Of a DNA stretch of 64,000 nt, positions 54,916-64,000 are shown one piece after another. The notes beneath the pieces were generated by a model, which saw only the letters and a program-made list of their open reading frames with translations, did not search any database and was not told the origin of the DNA. Location of the stretch: contig CP136066.1 of the NCBI GenBank assembly GCA_032622095.1, forward strand, positions 98,789,319-98,853,318, in the 5' to 3' direction. Each line of letters opens with the position of its first letter. Position 1 is the first letter of the stretch. The stretch is from Siphonodentalium dalli. Taxonomy: Eukaryota > Mollusca > Scaphopoda > Gadilida > Siphonodentaliidae. The position numbers and the translations under genes are program-made.

Positions 54916-55232
54916 TCAAGAGGTATGCGATGAATCCAGATGTATATTAGGCTTAATATCAACGCCGTTTGTTGTTGATGCAGATGTTGTGATATTGGCT
55001 TCTAGCATCTCTCTCAGCAAGTCACAGAAGGCCACGATTCCTTCATTCTTAACGTCTTGGAAGTACGCGATCGCTCGTTCTCCCGCCTGACGAATGTGAG
55101 TTAATAATAACAGTATGGACGGAACACGCTTGAAGCAATCTCCGTGGTACTTGTGAGAAGTCTCTAGCAAGGCATCTAACAGTGACTGCTTTATCTCGGC
55201 AAGCTTACTGAAACTGGCCAGCTTCCGCACCT
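54916..55232 (-). CDS. ER: ER last exon: LBD helices 10-12 and F region
   Basis: The acceptor is aaatgtattttgttgcag, and TGA is at 54918-54916. It encodes VRKLASFSKLAEIKQSLLDA through LLLLTHIRQAGERAIAYFQ and helix 12 CDLLREMLEA, then a polar tail ending HLDSSHTS. It spans what vertebrates encode in two exons (ESR exons 7 and 8). The residue at human Tyr537 is Cys (FCDLL), at Leu541 Arg, and at His524 Tyr. Confidence 0.97.
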
Positions 55233-58200
55233 CTGCAACAAAATACATTTAAAGTGAGATAATGTACTTCTCGAACTGGAATTCCACCAGAATATGGAAC
55301 AGCTGTGGCCTAGGAGTGTCAAACAAGTGACTTTCTCAGATTCACCCCAAGACTTCCCCTGTTATTTAACCCAGAATGCATCATAATTCACATCTAAGAT
55401 ATGGAGTTATTCCCCTTCCACTGAGAATAATAAACAGGCAGTACAGACTCGATCAAAACTAAGCACAGAATGATAAGTTGATAATACAATGTTTTGGAGC
55501 TTGCTCTTTCAAATGGTATATAATATGGAATATTTTGAATATAATGTGATGCGGCGATTCGAAAATTAAGGGGGCCTTTAATATATCAGATGAAAGTTGG
55601 TTGGACTATAATTGAATAGGGAGAAGTGCCAATCAATTCGAAACATTTAGACTGTTCTATTTGCAATATATTATATCTCAAGTGATTTCCTGAATCTGAA
55701 CCTAGCTTGTGTACTTTACTTGTTGCAATGTTGGTATATGAATTAAGACTTATTGATGAATTTTAATGATCTTGTTTCGGATCACAGCTATCCAATGTAT
55801 TTAAATAGTTTGTCCGTTTAGTTTGGCAAGCGGACAGCCCTAAATTTTAAGAGAAGGGAATTTATCTTCCTTTTCCGTTTTCAACGAAAATAAACAATTT
55901 AGCAGTAATTCCCTAAATAATTGACTCCTTAACCACAGCAGAATTATTGGCAACTTTTCAGAATTTAGTCGGAAATATGGCTTTCATATGCCATTCATCG
56001 GAAAGCTCTCAGTGAGAACTTTCTTATGAATGGCAACAAGCCATATTTCCGACTAAATCCTGAAAAATTACCTATAATTCTGCTGTGGTTTCAGGAGTCG
56101 ATTTTTTAGGGCATTTAATACTGTAGCTTCTCAAATTTTGACGAACTGTCTTTGTTAACCATGGATTTATAGAAATAAATACAAGAATCATGAAGAGATG
56201 ATATTAGTTTTAACCATTGATGAGAGGATATTCTAAGTGATTATAGCACTTGTCCTCCAATCCCTTTAGTCATAAATCAATTTATGAACAAATAAAACAT
56301 CTTTAAACCACTGATGAAAGATTGCATAAATTATAAAATCTGAGACTAATTTCCAAAATTTGCAGCAAATAAATATTTGAAAGCAAACCCTGCATTACAT
56401 TCAATAGAGCGTTTAGGAATGTGGAAAGTTTAAATTTTTAAGTAATGCCTGAGTTCAACTGGAAGAGCCATACAAATCAATTGGATGACAAAATCAAACA
56501 CAGAAATTATGTGAGAATTCACACCAGTGTTTGATAAAAATATAATAAATAATGCTATTTTCAACTAATAATATAGCTATACTCCCCTGCCATCACCAAC
56601 AGATTGCCATAAATGGTAAAATCTGAGACCGATTTCCAAAATTCGTACCAAATAAGTCAGACACAGAAATTGTGTGAGAATTCACACCAGCGTTTGATGT
56701 AAAATAATAAATAATACATGTCTTGTTGTTGATTGTGCCATAATACTGGTCCTCTCGGAGATACAGTCCACGAGCTGAACTATTCCTCCTCTTGGCCTAC
56801 TATTTTGGCATTGTCAACTCCAAGCCATTCATTATCTATAAAAATTTGATCCATTTCCCATAAGCTTGTATAATAGCAATTGATTTTTGGCAAACCCGAT
56901 TGGGCTCATGCTTTTAATGAATGTAATATATAGAGGATCTACAACTCGTCCCCAGTTTATAGCGGAATTTAGGCTCGGTCCAGACCTATTTTACTGGACG
57001 AGTTTTGTAATTTCCGCTATAAACTGGGGACGAGTTGAAAATTCTATTTATTACATGATCCAAAACATGACAAAACATACTTAAATCAACAAATGGGATG
57101 CGAAACTAACATCGGCTTCTATAAGGCATGCGATGATGTTTCATGTAACTATTCATTGTTTGCCTGCGTAAAGAAACAGTCCCAGATAAATGAAGACTCT
57201 TTGGCGCATTTAATGACATAACTTTTCAAACTCTTCATTCATGATAGTTTGTTGGAAAAATATTGGAAGCCATAGTATTTTGAGAAGTAGCGTACGGAAT
57301 GTTAACAGACGACAAACCGGAAGTCAAAGGTCACCTGGCACTATTTCCTGTTATTAAACGAACGTTTAATATCACAATTTATAGAATAGGTTTATTGAAT
57401 GGAATAAGGGTAGGACCATGTAATAAATGATTTTAATGAATGTAATATAATCTACATTACCTGCATTAACGAGAACTGTTGCTTGAAGAATAAGAAACTC
57501 CTCACGATGTATATTGAACTGGACCATTTGCTCAGATATTGCAGAAATCTGCTCAAGTATATCTGTCATTCCGATAACATTCCAGTGATACCTGTTAAAA
57601 CCAAATTAGAATATCTGTCATAGCAAATACATTAAAAGTTCCTGTTAAAACCAAAATAGAGCACTCATGAATATATATTTACACATCTTATTTAAGCTTG
57701 ATATGAACTTTTCTACTGTAGAAATGATTTTTGACTGAGTTATGCCTTTTTTGTATGGTATTTATATCCCTCATGATGAAATCAGGCTTATAACTCACTG
57801 CCAAATATTCTTAGTAGAAGTGAATTCACGGGCTGACCCATATCGGGAGTCGAATCTACTGCCACTTTGGTTGGCTCTCATTACGATGATGGTGTCCGCG
57901 ACATGGACCCCAAAAAAGGTTATTCCATAGCCTTGTAACTTTAAGGGTGATTTCCTCATGAGGGATGGAAACACCATCCAATAAAGGCCAGATTGTCGAA
58001 ACTGATACAAATTAATAACTGGACTCTAATAGTGTACCATCTTGTTGATAATTGCATTAACACAGGTCTATACTATTCATTATTAATTAGATATGACATT
58101 TTTGTCCAGAACAGCCTGTTATCGAACTATGTGAATGTCGCTGCAATTTGCCCTTAATCACCATCACCAATCCGAGTAATATCATTTTACAACATCACAA

Positions 58201-61200
58201 ATCAGAGTAATATGGTTTCACGACATGCCGTAAATCTACTTCACTGCTAACTAACATGTAGATATAAATTTTTGTGACGTCACTCATATGAAAGATTTGT
58301 CAGTTACTAAGAGGCTATCTAATTAATAAATATAATTTACTTTGTTGGTTTGATATTATAGGCCTGATATCAGCCCTCAGTGATCTCATATCAACTTTCG
58401 ACATTTGGTCCCAGGCTGATATGAGGTTACCTCAGTCTGATATCAGGCCTAATATCAACCCAACCAAGTAATATCCTCTGAACACATAATGGCAATAACA
58501 GTTGAATGTTTTTCAAGAAGGCTGTTTGAATTCTCAACTATTAGTTTCAAACACTGATGTAAGCCCATAATATAGTCTTCAAGACATTAGCTTGACCATA
58601 AAGATAACGGATTTGAGGATTGGAGAACTCTTGGCGAGTTGAAGCCATATAACGAGACACTGGTTTGTAAAGCTACACACCTATCTAAGATGAGGTCTGG
58701 AGCAAACTCCAGGCGATGGCCATCATGATGCATTGATTTGTATGCGACATTGAGCAGTAACAGCTCCATCCAGCAACATTCTATAAGATGAATCTGGTCC
58801 CCTAAAGACAGGTCTGTGTAACCTAAAAGTACAAAGATATAAGTGATATGTCAAAAGAGATATATGAATGTAATCTTCTTTTGTTTCACAAAACGGTAAT
58901 AATTTCTTTCAGTCATAATCAAACTTTCATCAAACAGTTAATCGACCGTGGAATATGACAGTCAGAAAAAGATTATGTTCTGTAAAGTTTTCATTGATTC
59001 TGATTTAACCCTTTACCCAACAAACCGGCCAAAACCGGCCAAATAAAGCTTCAACAGCCTAAAATATCTTCGGTCTGTCTCAATAGAACCATACAAATAT
59101 GGATATCATTGGAACCGGCTCCTTGACCACATTGTGATAGTTACAGTTATGCCCTGTGCCAATGCATTCTCTTATATATGCGAGTCGACCATAGGTCGCC
59201 TCGCATATATAAGAGAATGCATTGGCCAAAAAAAAATCTTTTTTTTAACACTTTTTACCATTTTTTCTTACATTATTAAACAATTTTATAATTTTTAATG
59301 TGTTAAGCCAATGCATTCTCTTATATATGCGAGGCGACCTATGGTCGACTCGCATATATAAGAGAATGCATTGGCACAGGGCCGTTCTGTTGGGTAAAGG
59401 GTTAATCGACCGTGGAATATGAGTCAGAAAAAGATTATGTTCTGTAAAGTTTTCATTGATTCTGATTTAACCCTTTACCCAACAAACCGGCCAAAACCGG
59501 CCAAATAAAGCTTCAACAGCCTAAAATATCTTCGGTCTGTCTCAATAAAACCATACAAATATGGATATCATTGGAACCGGCTCATTGACCACATTGTGAT
59601 AGTTACAGTTAGCCCTGTGCCAATGCATTCCCTTATATATGCGAGTCGACCATAGGTCGCCTCGCATATATAAGAGAATGCATTGGCCTAAAAAAAATCT
59701 TTTTTTAACACTTTTTACCATTTTTTCTTACATTCTTTAACAATTTTATAATTTGTAATGTGTTAAGCCAATGCATTCTCTTATATATGCGAGGCGACCT
59801 ATGGTCGACTCGCATATATAAGAGAATGCATTGGCACAGGGCCGTTCTGTTGGGTAAAGGGTTAAGTAATTTGTTTGTAATAGACTCTCAAGGTAGATTA
59901 TGTCACATTTCTCAAAACAGCAAAAGATAATTATAAAATTGTTTTTACAGTTAATCACCTTTGTTCGGGTCCTGGACGAAGCCATTGTAACATTGCATAT
60001 TACTGGCAACATTGTATACTGCATATTTATGACATTGGTGTTTTATGACCAGCGAGTATAAGACAACAGGTTAATCAGCAGAATGTGAATGGCGAGCGAC
60101 AGATTAATTTGTTGCTCGGCTTTGTTGCCAACAAGTACACAGGACGAAATACTAATATGTATGTATGCTTTGATGACAGATACTGGTAGTTTTATGTCTG
60201 TTGAGTAATATTAAACGCGATTCCCGGGTATCGCTTATATATTTATTGCTACTTTGATATATATTAATACTAGCTTGCTTTTACTAGCTCACTTTTACCT
60301 ATGTCTGTGGTTGGTTTTTACAGTAGATAACAAAGATTTAAAAAAAATGAAAATTTCCTTCAATTCCCCAATTATATAGATTATACCTTCAATTAAATTT
60401 GGCAAATCATTTTGAAATTTTTCAAAAACAAATTTCATTTCGCAAAACATATTGGCAAGAGAATATCAAAATATATCAAAATGCCAGGCCTGATATCCGG
60501 TTGTAATGACAGCTGTGTCATACTCTTTCCTGCAAATCAAATTTAAGCACTGAGGACTGTGTAAAGAGTTTTAAGGACTATTTTACTATCATAAACACAT
60601 CACTCTACGTCAGTTACAGTGTTCAAAATGGTGAAATGAACTCCAGAACTCACATCTATCTCCTTCTTGCATAGTAAACACTCTTCTTCATACATATTTC
60701 CTTTCATATCCCTTATCCATTCATACTTTTTTCCTCCAAAAAAATGCATATTCCAGCATTTTCACGAAGGAAATGTGTTAAACTGCACTATTGGGAGACT
60801 ACGCATGCCAGCACGTGACCACATATACTGATGACGCTTTGTGGAGGCAGGAAATCCAAATTGTTATTAATATTAACCGATATCAACAATATTAATATTG
60901 ATCAATATTGGCTGAACGACAGTGTGGCTTCGAGTTTTGCTTGAGATTTCCAATAAATTGACCCATGCAAACCACTTTTATTGGAATTTAAGGACTTTTC
61001 AAGGATAGCAGTTGATTTGTAAATAAATTAAAGGAAGAAATATGTACTTAAGCACTTTTAAAAGAGTGGATCGAAATTTAAGCACTTTTCATTTTGCGTA
61101 CGAACCCTGAATGGCCATCCTGATTGGCTACATCGCCATGACACGTTCAAATCATCATGTTCCAAATTCACCCAGGACAGCGGTGTTGAAGAGAACGTGT

Positions 61201-63510
61201 GTGAATACATGAATAACGTTTGCACTGGCAGTTTTGACCAATCGTAACGTTCTAGCATGCCGCAATGTCACCTGATGTCCAACCCATAGGCTGGCTACAA
61301 AATTATTCTTATTGTTGGGAATTAATGTGAGGATTGGATGAGTACCAAACTTGAGCTTTCTGCTCTAATATGAACAGCCTTCATCAGGTGAAATGATTTA
61401 TGGCTACATCGCCACATTGAAGGCTGTAATTAAACAGCTGAAACCTTGTGTTTCAAAAGAATAAAAATTACATATGTCTTTAACCAGGTCATGAAAGGAG
61501 CTACGCTGGTGCAACATTAAATATCCTGTGACAGTGATCTTATATATCTGAGTCTCCCATAGGGAGCCTCGCTTATACAAGAGAATGCACTTGCTTACAA
61601 GGTCATGGTAAATATTGTTAGGCCAATGTATTCTCTTATTTATGCGAGGCTCCCTATGGGAGACTTGCAAATATAAGAGAATGCATTGGCACAGTATTTC
61701 TGCGAAATTTCAGGACACTACAGTCATGGAAGGGTTAATGAATCTTACCTGGCACATGTTTAGCCCAGTTAATTAGATGTACAAGCTTCCTGTTCGTCAG
61801 CCCAATCAGTGACTCAAGGATATTAGATTTGGTCGGCGGCAACGTTGGGTTGTGCAGTGACTCTATTTCTGGCAGGTCAGTTTTGACTAGGGTCTGTATT
61901 AAGACATTCGTTTGTGAATTCTTGGGAAACTACAAGAGAAAATGAAAGTGTCAATGACCTGATTCAACATGGAGAGGGGATACTGTCATACATGTATGTC
62001 ATACAATTGAGCAATAAGGAATGCAGAGAGTTGAAATGTTTAATACTAGAGGTCAACCCTGAGAGCCATATGAAGTTTGGGATCAAACAGATAAAAAATT
62101 TTGACTGTTGGGCAATCTAGAGGTCACCACAAGATTCATATCAAGTTTGGTGATTGGATGAGGAGTGAGTCCTATAGCGTGTGAGTGTGACAATTTAATG
62201 TAAATTGTTGAGGAATGGATGGATGGCTAGACGGACGCATCCAAAGACTGGTGATGGACGCCAACCCATGGCAATAGCTCAAACTTGACTTCCATCAAGT
62301 TGAGCAAAATTTTGTCAATCTGTAACACTTGGCTATGTTTAATAGAGCTAATTAAATAATATTACAAGAATACAATTATATTTTGTAGCATATAAATGTC
62401 TCACGAGGACCACATGTTAAATGATTATAAGCTCCTTCTTTGCAAACGCTTAGGTCTTAAACCCTCTTTAGTTGATGATATATTAATATACCATTAATAA
62501 CATGATGGAGATTGATGTGGAAGTATAAACAATGCTGTCCAATGTTCTCGCATGAATACTTACAATTAATTAATTTAATTATTAAGGTTTCCTCAACCTT
62601 TAGAACCTGAGAGGTTACCACTTAAAAATTAGTGAAGGGTATTTACTGGTCAACACAGTACTTTGTGCATTTCGTTCAATAACAAAACAACCAGGCAGCA
62701 TTGGCGAAATTTCAATAAACCTCTATTCACATTTCAAATGCCTCGAGGGCCTTTAACCCTTTCTTTAATAAATGGATTCTCCCATTCTGTTACAACAGTA
62801 TACATTGGAATGGTCTATTATTCATTGGGAGGGATGTTAAGGATATATAAGCAGATGTCATCCAGGCGAAAAGATAATACAAATGCAGAAGAATTCATAT
62901 TCATTGGTGGGAAATGTTCCAGATAAATAAGGTCGTTTGTTAAAGTGATGTGAAACACTCTGGTAGGGTGATCAAATAGAAATTGAGAATAATCTTGCTC
63001 AAAGTAGTTATTTGTTATGACGATACACACTGTCATTCTTATATATTAATTAAATGCAATGACTCTCGATGGGGAAATCATTTGTGTTATATTATCGCCG
63101 ATAGTTGCGTCCCGAATCGAGATGTAAATATTTACAATTGGGCGTAGTTCAGACTATGTTTTCTATTGAGTTGTATGGTCAAATTCTTTTTTATTTTTGG
63201 CGTTGTTAGTAGAATGCTACATTCCCCATGTTGACATAGCACCTGAGTACTAACTTATCGATTTCGCGCACCCGAACAACAAGTCCATAATATGTCTCTA
63301 AACTTATTGTCTGAACATTTCCTGAGGGAACTACTCGTCAATGAGTATTAGGATAGAAAGGGTAAATTAACTCGATATCACTTACCTTTGGACCTGTTGG
63401 GCCACCACACGTGGAATTAACAATTCCGTCGGTGGACTCAGCTCGACTTCTCTTCGGAACCTTCGGGGCACCGGACGCAGCAGAGCTTCTTCTTTCCTTC
63501 CTCTGAGTGC
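54916..63510 (-). CDS. ER: estrogen receptor, molluscan type: hinge and ligand-binding domain (5 exons, 3' part of gene)
   Basis: A nuclear hormone receptor of the NR3A group; family members bind DNA as dimers and regulate transcription. Exons in gene order: 63510-63386, 61929-61749, 58822-58681, 57591-57461, 55232-54916. All have AG/GT borders and agreeing phases (0,1,2,1), giving 298 residues: hinge about 1-60, ligand-binding domain about 70-270, helix 12 AFCDLLREMLEA (261-272), F region to the stop. The signature is KLVHLINWAKHVPG with DQIHLIECCWMEL. Against human ERalpha, Glu353 is Lys90, Arg394 is Lys131 and His524 is Tyr250. The clamp residues Lys362 (Lys99) and Glu542 (Glu268) are kept. 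Three introns fall at the same codons as in vertebrate ESR genes. The A/B and DNA-binding exons lie right of the window. It is expected to be nuclear and estrogen-insensitive, as reported for other mollusc receptors. Confidence 0.96.
55903..56123. mobile_element. TA-B MITE in the last ER intron
   Basis: CAGTAATTCCCTAAATAATT at the left and a disturbed right tip (GGGCATTTAATACTG). The arms have several mismatches, so it is older than most copies. Confidence 0.8.
56942..57037. repeat. palindrome in the last ER intron
   Basis: CAACTCGTCCCCAGTTTATA followed by GCGGAATT pairs with AATTTCCGC then TATAAACTGGGGACGAGTTG. The loop is about 40 bp. Confidence 0.7.
57461..57591 (-). CDS. ER: ER exon: LBD helices 7-9
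   Basis: The acceptor is attttggttttaacag and the donor is GTAATG. It encodes YHWNVIGMTDILEQISAISE, then QMVQFNIHREEFLILQATVL and VNA. It matches vertebrate ESR exon 6 (GMVEIFDML..., EEFVCLKSIILLNS). Phase 2 in and phase 1 out agree with both neighbours. Confidence 0.96.
58343..58472. repeat. palindrome in an ER intron
   Basis: TTGGTTTGATATTATAGGCC then TGATATCAG pairs with CTGATATCAGGCC then TAATATCAACCCAACCAA. An inner CTCATATCA / TGATATGAG pair extends it. Confidence 0.65.
58681..58822 (-). CDS. ER: ER exon: LBD helices 4-6
   Basis: The acceptor is gtacttttag and the donor GTGTGT follows the split Arg codon. It encodes YTDLSLGDQIHLIECCWMEL, LLLNVAYKSMHHDGHRLEFA and PDLILD. It aligns end to end with vertebrate ESR exon 5 (FVDLTLHDQVHLLECAW..., ...FAPNLLLDR). 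At 142 nt it is close to the human exon. The position of Arg394 is Lys in VAYKSM. Confidence 0.97.
59005..59405. mobile_element. TTAA-A3 element, duplicate 1
   Basis: CCCTTTACCCAACA / TGTTGGGTAAAGGG ends, with two hairpins in opposite orientation. It is nearly identical to 44619-45025. Confidence 0.87.
59467..59865. mobile_element. TTAA-A3 element, duplicate 2
   Basis: Near-identical to duplicate 1, with scattered single-base differences. Confidence 0.87.
60480..61480. other. ER intron, possible hAT-like remnant
   Basis: AAGCACTTTT repeats and a right end GTACGAACCCTG near 61098 (inverse CAGGGTTCGTAC, hAT-style) suggest a decayed element at about 60530-61110. The rest is unassigned. Confidence 0.35.
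61481..61738. mobile_element. TTAA-A element at an ER splice donor
   Basis: TTAA ends with CCAGGTCATGAAAGGAGC and TCATGGAAGGG, and two hairpins. Its TTAA edge is 10 bp from ER exon 61749-61929, just past the GTAAGA donor. Confidence 0.8.
61749..61929 (-). CDS. ER: ER exon: end of hinge, LBD helices 1-3
   Basis: In gene sense the acceptor is cattttctcttgtag and the donor is GTAAGA. It encodes FPKNSQTNVLIQTLVKTDLP, then a Pro/Thr-rich stretch, then ESLIGLTNRKLVHLINWAKH. The LVH-INWAK helix 3 motif is diagnostic for NR3A. The position of human Glu353 is Lys (NRKLVH). Vertebrates encode this exon and the hinge exon as one; here an extra intron separates them. Confidence 0.96.
61930..62752. other. 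ER intron, no recognised feature
   Basis: A GAGGTCA...CATATGAAGTTTGG / GAGGTCA...CATATCAAGTTTGG near-duplication is at 62050-62140. No exon was found. Confidence 0.3.
62753..63369. mobile_element. TTAA-D element with internal insertion
   Basis: The left part is TTAACCCTTTCTTTAATAAA to TCGTTTGTTAAA, and the right part is TTATTGTCTGAACATTTCCT to TAGGATAGAAAGGG. About 350 bp of unrelated sequence separates them. The right end is about 16-20 bp from the ER hinge exon. Confidence 0.65.
63386..63510 (-). CDS. ER: ER exon: hinge (D region)
   Basis: In gene sense the acceptor is ttgtttcctctctttgcag and the donor is GTAAGT. It encodes TQRKERRSSAASGAPKVPKR, then SRAESTDGIVNSTCGGPTGPK. The basic start matches the end of the DNA-binding-domain extension of ERs (vertebrate G-x-RKDRR). 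The start is phase 1 and completes a Gly. A TA-flanked hairpin transposon lies 22 bp upstream of the exon and a TTAA transposon ends about 17-20 bp past the donor side. Confidence 0.93.
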
Positions 63511-63532
63511 CTGCAAAGAGAGGAAACAACTA

Positions 63533-63729
63533 CAGTAATGCCCTAAATAATCGACTCCTTAACCAGAGCAGAATTATGGGTAATTTTTCAGGATTTAGTC
63601 GGAAATATGGCTTGTTGCCATTCATCGGAAAGCTCCCACAGAGCTTTCTGATGAATGGCAACAAGCCATATTTCTGACTAAATCCTGAAAAGTTTCCCGT
63701 AATTCTGCCGATTATTTAGGGCATTACTG
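63533..63729. mobile_element. TA-B MITE at the ER hinge-exon acceptor
   Basis: TA-flanked CAGTAATGCCCTAAATAATC. The right arm lacks part of CTGTGGTTAAGGAG. In gene sense it ends 22 bp before the exon, directly upstream of the pyrimidine tract. Confidence 0.85.
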
Positions 63730-63731
63730 TA

Positions 63732-64000
63732 TAAATAACTGGACAGTTCACACGAACTGATCTAACCCCATTTCAAACCCTTTGAAAAATTTGGGCACCC
63801 CAAATTTGGGACAGGGTTTGGGCATCCAGAGTTTGGGCGCTCGTACCCATTCAAATAATTGAAATCGAAACTATAATATAATAAAATCTTTCTGATATTA
63901 TTTTGAGATAATTAAAGACGGAATTAGAGATGGAATCCACTTGACTGGATGTTTCGCGCATTAACTCAGTGATTTTACAAGATTAATTTAATAGCAGACG
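63732..64000. other. ER intron, right edge
   Basis: TTTGGGCAC/GTTTGGGCATCC motifs are repeated at 63788-63840. No exon was recognised. The DNA-binding-domain exons must lie further right. Confidence 0.3.

Larger units (their letters stand above)
58943..59866. repeat. tandem duplication, about 462-bp unit, each with a TTAA-A3 element
   Basis: TTAATCGACCGTGGAATATG, AGTCAGAAAAAGATTATG and TTTTCATTGATTCTGATTTAA precede both TTAA-A3 copies (59005-59405 and 59467-59865). Flank and element are duplicated together, so this is a duplication and not two insertions. Confidence 0.8.

Noticed and set aside
8384-61670. Recurrent frame CILLYMR...YKRMHWP seen many times
   Set aside because: It is the translation of the TTAA-A hairpin, not a protein family.

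Overview
This is an AT-rich eukaryotic window that is mostly transposable-element sequence. It carries the 3' parts of two convergent protein-coding genes with introns. The ligand-binding domain of a molluscan-type estrogen receptor, together with dispersed (GTCC)n-bearing repeats of a kind I associate with bivalves, suggests a bivalve mollusc, perhaps a scallop. The species is an inference.

Gene 1 (plus strand, exons from 1055 to 24818, entering from the left edge) is a polypeptide N-acetylgalactosaminyltransferase-like protein. Eight exons join without a phase conflict and give 298 residues, from the middle of the GT-A catalytic domain through a three-repeat ricin-type lectin domain to a stop codon. 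Two catalytic motifs are degenerate: the WGGEN loop and the metal-binding His of CSRVGH. The protein therefore looks like a pseudo-glycosyltransferase that keeps its lectin.

Gene 2 (minus strand, exons from 63510 down to 54916, entering from the right edge) is an estrogen receptor (NR3A). Five exons join in phase and give 298 residues: hinge, whole ligand-binding domain, helix 12, a short F region and a stop. The three polar residues that hold estradiol in vertebrate receptors are all replaced. The coactivator clamp of AF-2 is kept.

The genes are tail to tail across about 30 kb (24.8-54.9 kb) in which I find no supported gene. That stretch and the introns hold many short non-autonomous DNA transposons. 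They include several TTAA-flanked (piggyBac-like) families, a TA-flanked long-hairpin family (Tc1/mariner-like), palindromic and longer elements with 8-bp target duplications (hAT-like), a 3.26-kb non-autonomous Helitron inserted inside a TTAA element, three decayed non-LTR retrotransposon ends, dispersed (GTCC)n repeats and tandem arrays. Several exons are bracketed by transposons within 10-25 bp of their splice sites. No tRNA, rRNA, CRISPR array or intact transposase was recognised.
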